A stretch of DNA of 64,000 nucleotides from Candidatus Nitricoxidireducens bremensis (GTDB lineage: Bacteria; Pseudomonadota; Gammaproteobacteria; Burkholderiales; Rhodocyclaceae). The stretch spans positions 434,001 through 498,000 of the forward strand of contig JAOTRT010000002.1 in the NCBI GenBank assembly GCA_030247725.1. The letters run 5' to 3'. The translations under genes and the position numbers were made by a program. Position 1 is the stretch's first letter. Each line of letters starts with the position of its first letter. This document shows, piece by piece, positions 61,391 to 64,000 of this stretch. The notes beneath the pieces are model-generated. The model saw nothing but the letters and a program-made list of their open reading frames with translations, was not told the origin of the DNA and did not search any database.

Positions 61391-62182
61391 TTAGTTCCCC
61401 GCGATCCAGTTGGGTTTGCGCTTCTCCAGGAAGGACGCCATGCCTTCCTGGGCTTCTTCGGTGCCGCGGATACGGGCGATGCGCTGGGCCGTGTCCTCGA
61501 TGATCTCGGCGGACAGGGGCCGGCCGGCCACGGCGCCGATGAGGGACTTGCAGGCGGCCAGGGCCCTGGGGCCGTTCTTCAGCAGGCTGTCCACGATCAC
61601 GCCGACCGCGTCGTCCAGGGCTCCTTCGTCGGCCACCATCTCGTGCACCAGGCCGATGCGGTAGGCCTCGGCGGCGGAGAAGCGCTCGGCCGTGAGCATG
61701 TAGCGGCGCGCGTAGCGCTCGCCGATGGCGGCGATGACGTGGGGGCTGATGGCCGAGGGGATGATGCCGAGCTTGACCTCGGTCAGCGCGAACTGGGTGT
61801 CGAAGGTGGCGATGGCGATGTCGCAGGCCGCCACCACGCCGACGCCGCCGCCGTAGGCCGGCCCCTGGACCCGCGCCACCGTGGGCTTGGAGAGCTGGGC
61901 GATGCGCCGCAGCATCTCAGCCAGGTTGCGGGCGTCGCGCAGATTCTCTTCCTCGCCCTGCCCGGCGGCGCGCTTCATCCAGTTGAGGTCGGCGCCGGCG
62001 GAGAAGCTCTTGCCGGTGCTGGAGAGCACGACGACGCGCACGTCCGGATTGGCGTCCATGGCGCCCATGACGTCGATGAGCTCGACGATGGTCTGGTCGT
62101 CGAAGGCGTTGTGGCGGTCGGCGCGGTTCAGCGTGACGATGCCGACGCCGCGGTCCACTTCGGTGATGAGGTTTCCGTACAT
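61391..62182 (-). CDS. liuC: Methylglutaconyl-CoA hydratase (enoyl-CoA hydratase family)
   Basis: A 263-residue crotonase-fold enzyme. Signs are VGIVTLNRADRHNAFDDQTI, SSTGKSFSAGADLNWMKRAA (first oxyanion strand), VQGPAYGGGVGVVAACDIAI (second oxyanion strand), AQFALTEVKLGIIP-type strand (DTQFALTEVKLGI) and RRYMLTAERFSAAEAYRIGL. Located between the alpha and beta carboxylase subunits it should hydrate 3-methylglutaconyl-CoA to HMG-CoA. The order matches the liu operon (B-C-D). It starts 9 nt after the carboxyltransferase stop. Confidence 0.9.
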   Translation of the reverse strand: MYGNLITEVDRGVGIVTLNRADRHNAFDDQTIVELIDVMGAMDANPDVRVVVLSSTGKSFSAGADLNWMKRAAGQGEEENLRDARNLAEMLRRIAQLSKPTVARVQGPAYGGGVGVVAACDIAIATFDTQFALTEVKLGIIPSAISPHVIAAIGERYARRYMLTAERFSAAEAYRIGLVHEMVADEGALDDAVGVIVDSLLKNGPRALAACKSLIGAVAGRPLSAEIIEDTAQRIARIRGTEEAQEGMASFLEKRKPNWIAGN

Positions 62183-62191
62183 GGCCCCTCC

Positions 62192-63798
<1,607 letters not shown>

Positions 63799-63799
<1 letters not shown>

Positions 63800-64000
63800 C
63801 AGAATCCTCCGGTTTCCAGCCACTTCTCGATCTGGGGCAGCCGGTCGGCGCCCCAGAAGGGTTCGTTGTCGATGATGACGTAAGGCGCGCCGAACATGCC
63901 CTTGGCCAGCGCGGCGTCGCATTCCTGCTTGAGGCGGTCCTTCACTTCCTGGGTGCCGAGGGCGGCGGCCAGTTCCTCGCCGTTGGCGCCCTGGGCCGCC
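63799..64000 (-). CDS. 2-hydroxychromene-2-carboxylate isomerase-like DsbA-fold protein, C-terminal part
   Basis: The last 66 codons of a gene that continues past the right edge. They read [19 protein letters not shown], then [19 protein letters not shown] and [16 protein letters not shown], ending at TGA inside the liuB start (TGATG). This is the C-terminus usual for HCCA isomerase-type DsbA-fold proteins (kappa GST-like), often a glutathione-dependent isomerase. Its tight coupling to liuB suggests co-expression with leucine degradation. Only the 3' end is visible. Confidence 0.82.

Overview
The window looks like a chromosomal segment of a betaproteobacterium, most likely Rhodocyclales-like. 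The right half has GC-rich codons and typical beta-proteobacterial neighbours: waaC/waaA, tolC, rhodanese and PCM-family methyltransferase, rapZ, ubiX, ubiC, DUF1289 proteins and a leucine-degradation (liu) block. The assignment comes from gene content and codon style, not from a search. I saw no rRNA, tRNA, CRISPR array or transposase gene.

Region 1 (1-31000, minus strand) is a surface-glycan cluster with visibly lower GC than the rest. It reads as one long operon starting near 30.1 kb, with many 4-8 nt overlaps. In transcription order it has a PglK/MsbA-type ABC flippase; an amidotransferase trio (WbpG/PseA-like, HisH-like, HisF-like); a LIC12162-type transferase; a complete pseudaminic acid pathway (PseB, PseC, PseF, a PseG-PseH fusion, PseI) interrupted by a 641-residue putative glycosyltransferase; and then a second sugar module. 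That module holds a SIS isomerase, GmhB-like phosphatase, transaldolase, epimerase, nucleotidyltransferase-PfkB kinase fusion, Gfo/Idh/MocA oxidoreductase, a UDP-sugar-dehydrogenase homologue lacking its catalytic Cys, an SDR and a split transketolase. Three methyltransferases, another SDR, a carbamoyltransferase and a TIGR04372 glycosyltransferase follow, and an unidentified gene is cut by the left edge. The second module closely resembles, in enzyme classes, the route that builds the octose of lincosamide antibiotics (transaldolase, SIS isomerase, kinase, HAD phosphatase, nucleotidyltransferase, then epimerase, UGDH-like, MocA-like). I therefore propose that it makes a nucleotide-activated higher-carbon (C7-C9) or branched sugar for a surface glycan, later methylated and carbamoylated. 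This is the main candidate for an undescribed system here. A decayed UDP-glucuronate 4-epimerase pseudogene marks the cluster border.

Region 2 (31-53.9 kb) is ordinary GC-rich chromosome: LPS inner-core genes, tolC, a TetR-controlled RND pump with a clear operator, a MocR regulator with an inverted repeat, ubiX/Gx/NusG-II/rapZ, ubiC, a LysR regulator, small conserved proteins, an MBL hydrolase with two DUF1289 proteins and HMG-CoA lyase, an ABC-F protein, an LEA-type lipoprotein and a 3'-5' exonuclease.

Region 3 (53.7-58.6 kb) is a small accessory insert. It holds a HigB/HigA-like (HI1419/HI1420) toxin-antitoxin pair whose mRNA appears leaderless, bounded by a 199-bp direct repeat of the exonuclease 3' end, and then an IetA/IetS-type AAA ATPase plus subtilase pair.

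Region 4 (58.8-64 kb) returns to core genes: a conserved acidic protein, then 3-methylcrotonyl-CoA carboxylase alpha, methylglutaconyl-CoA hydratase, 3-methylcrotonyl-CoA carboxylase beta, and the 3' end of a DsbA-fold 2-hydroxychromene-2-carboxylate isomerase-like gene.
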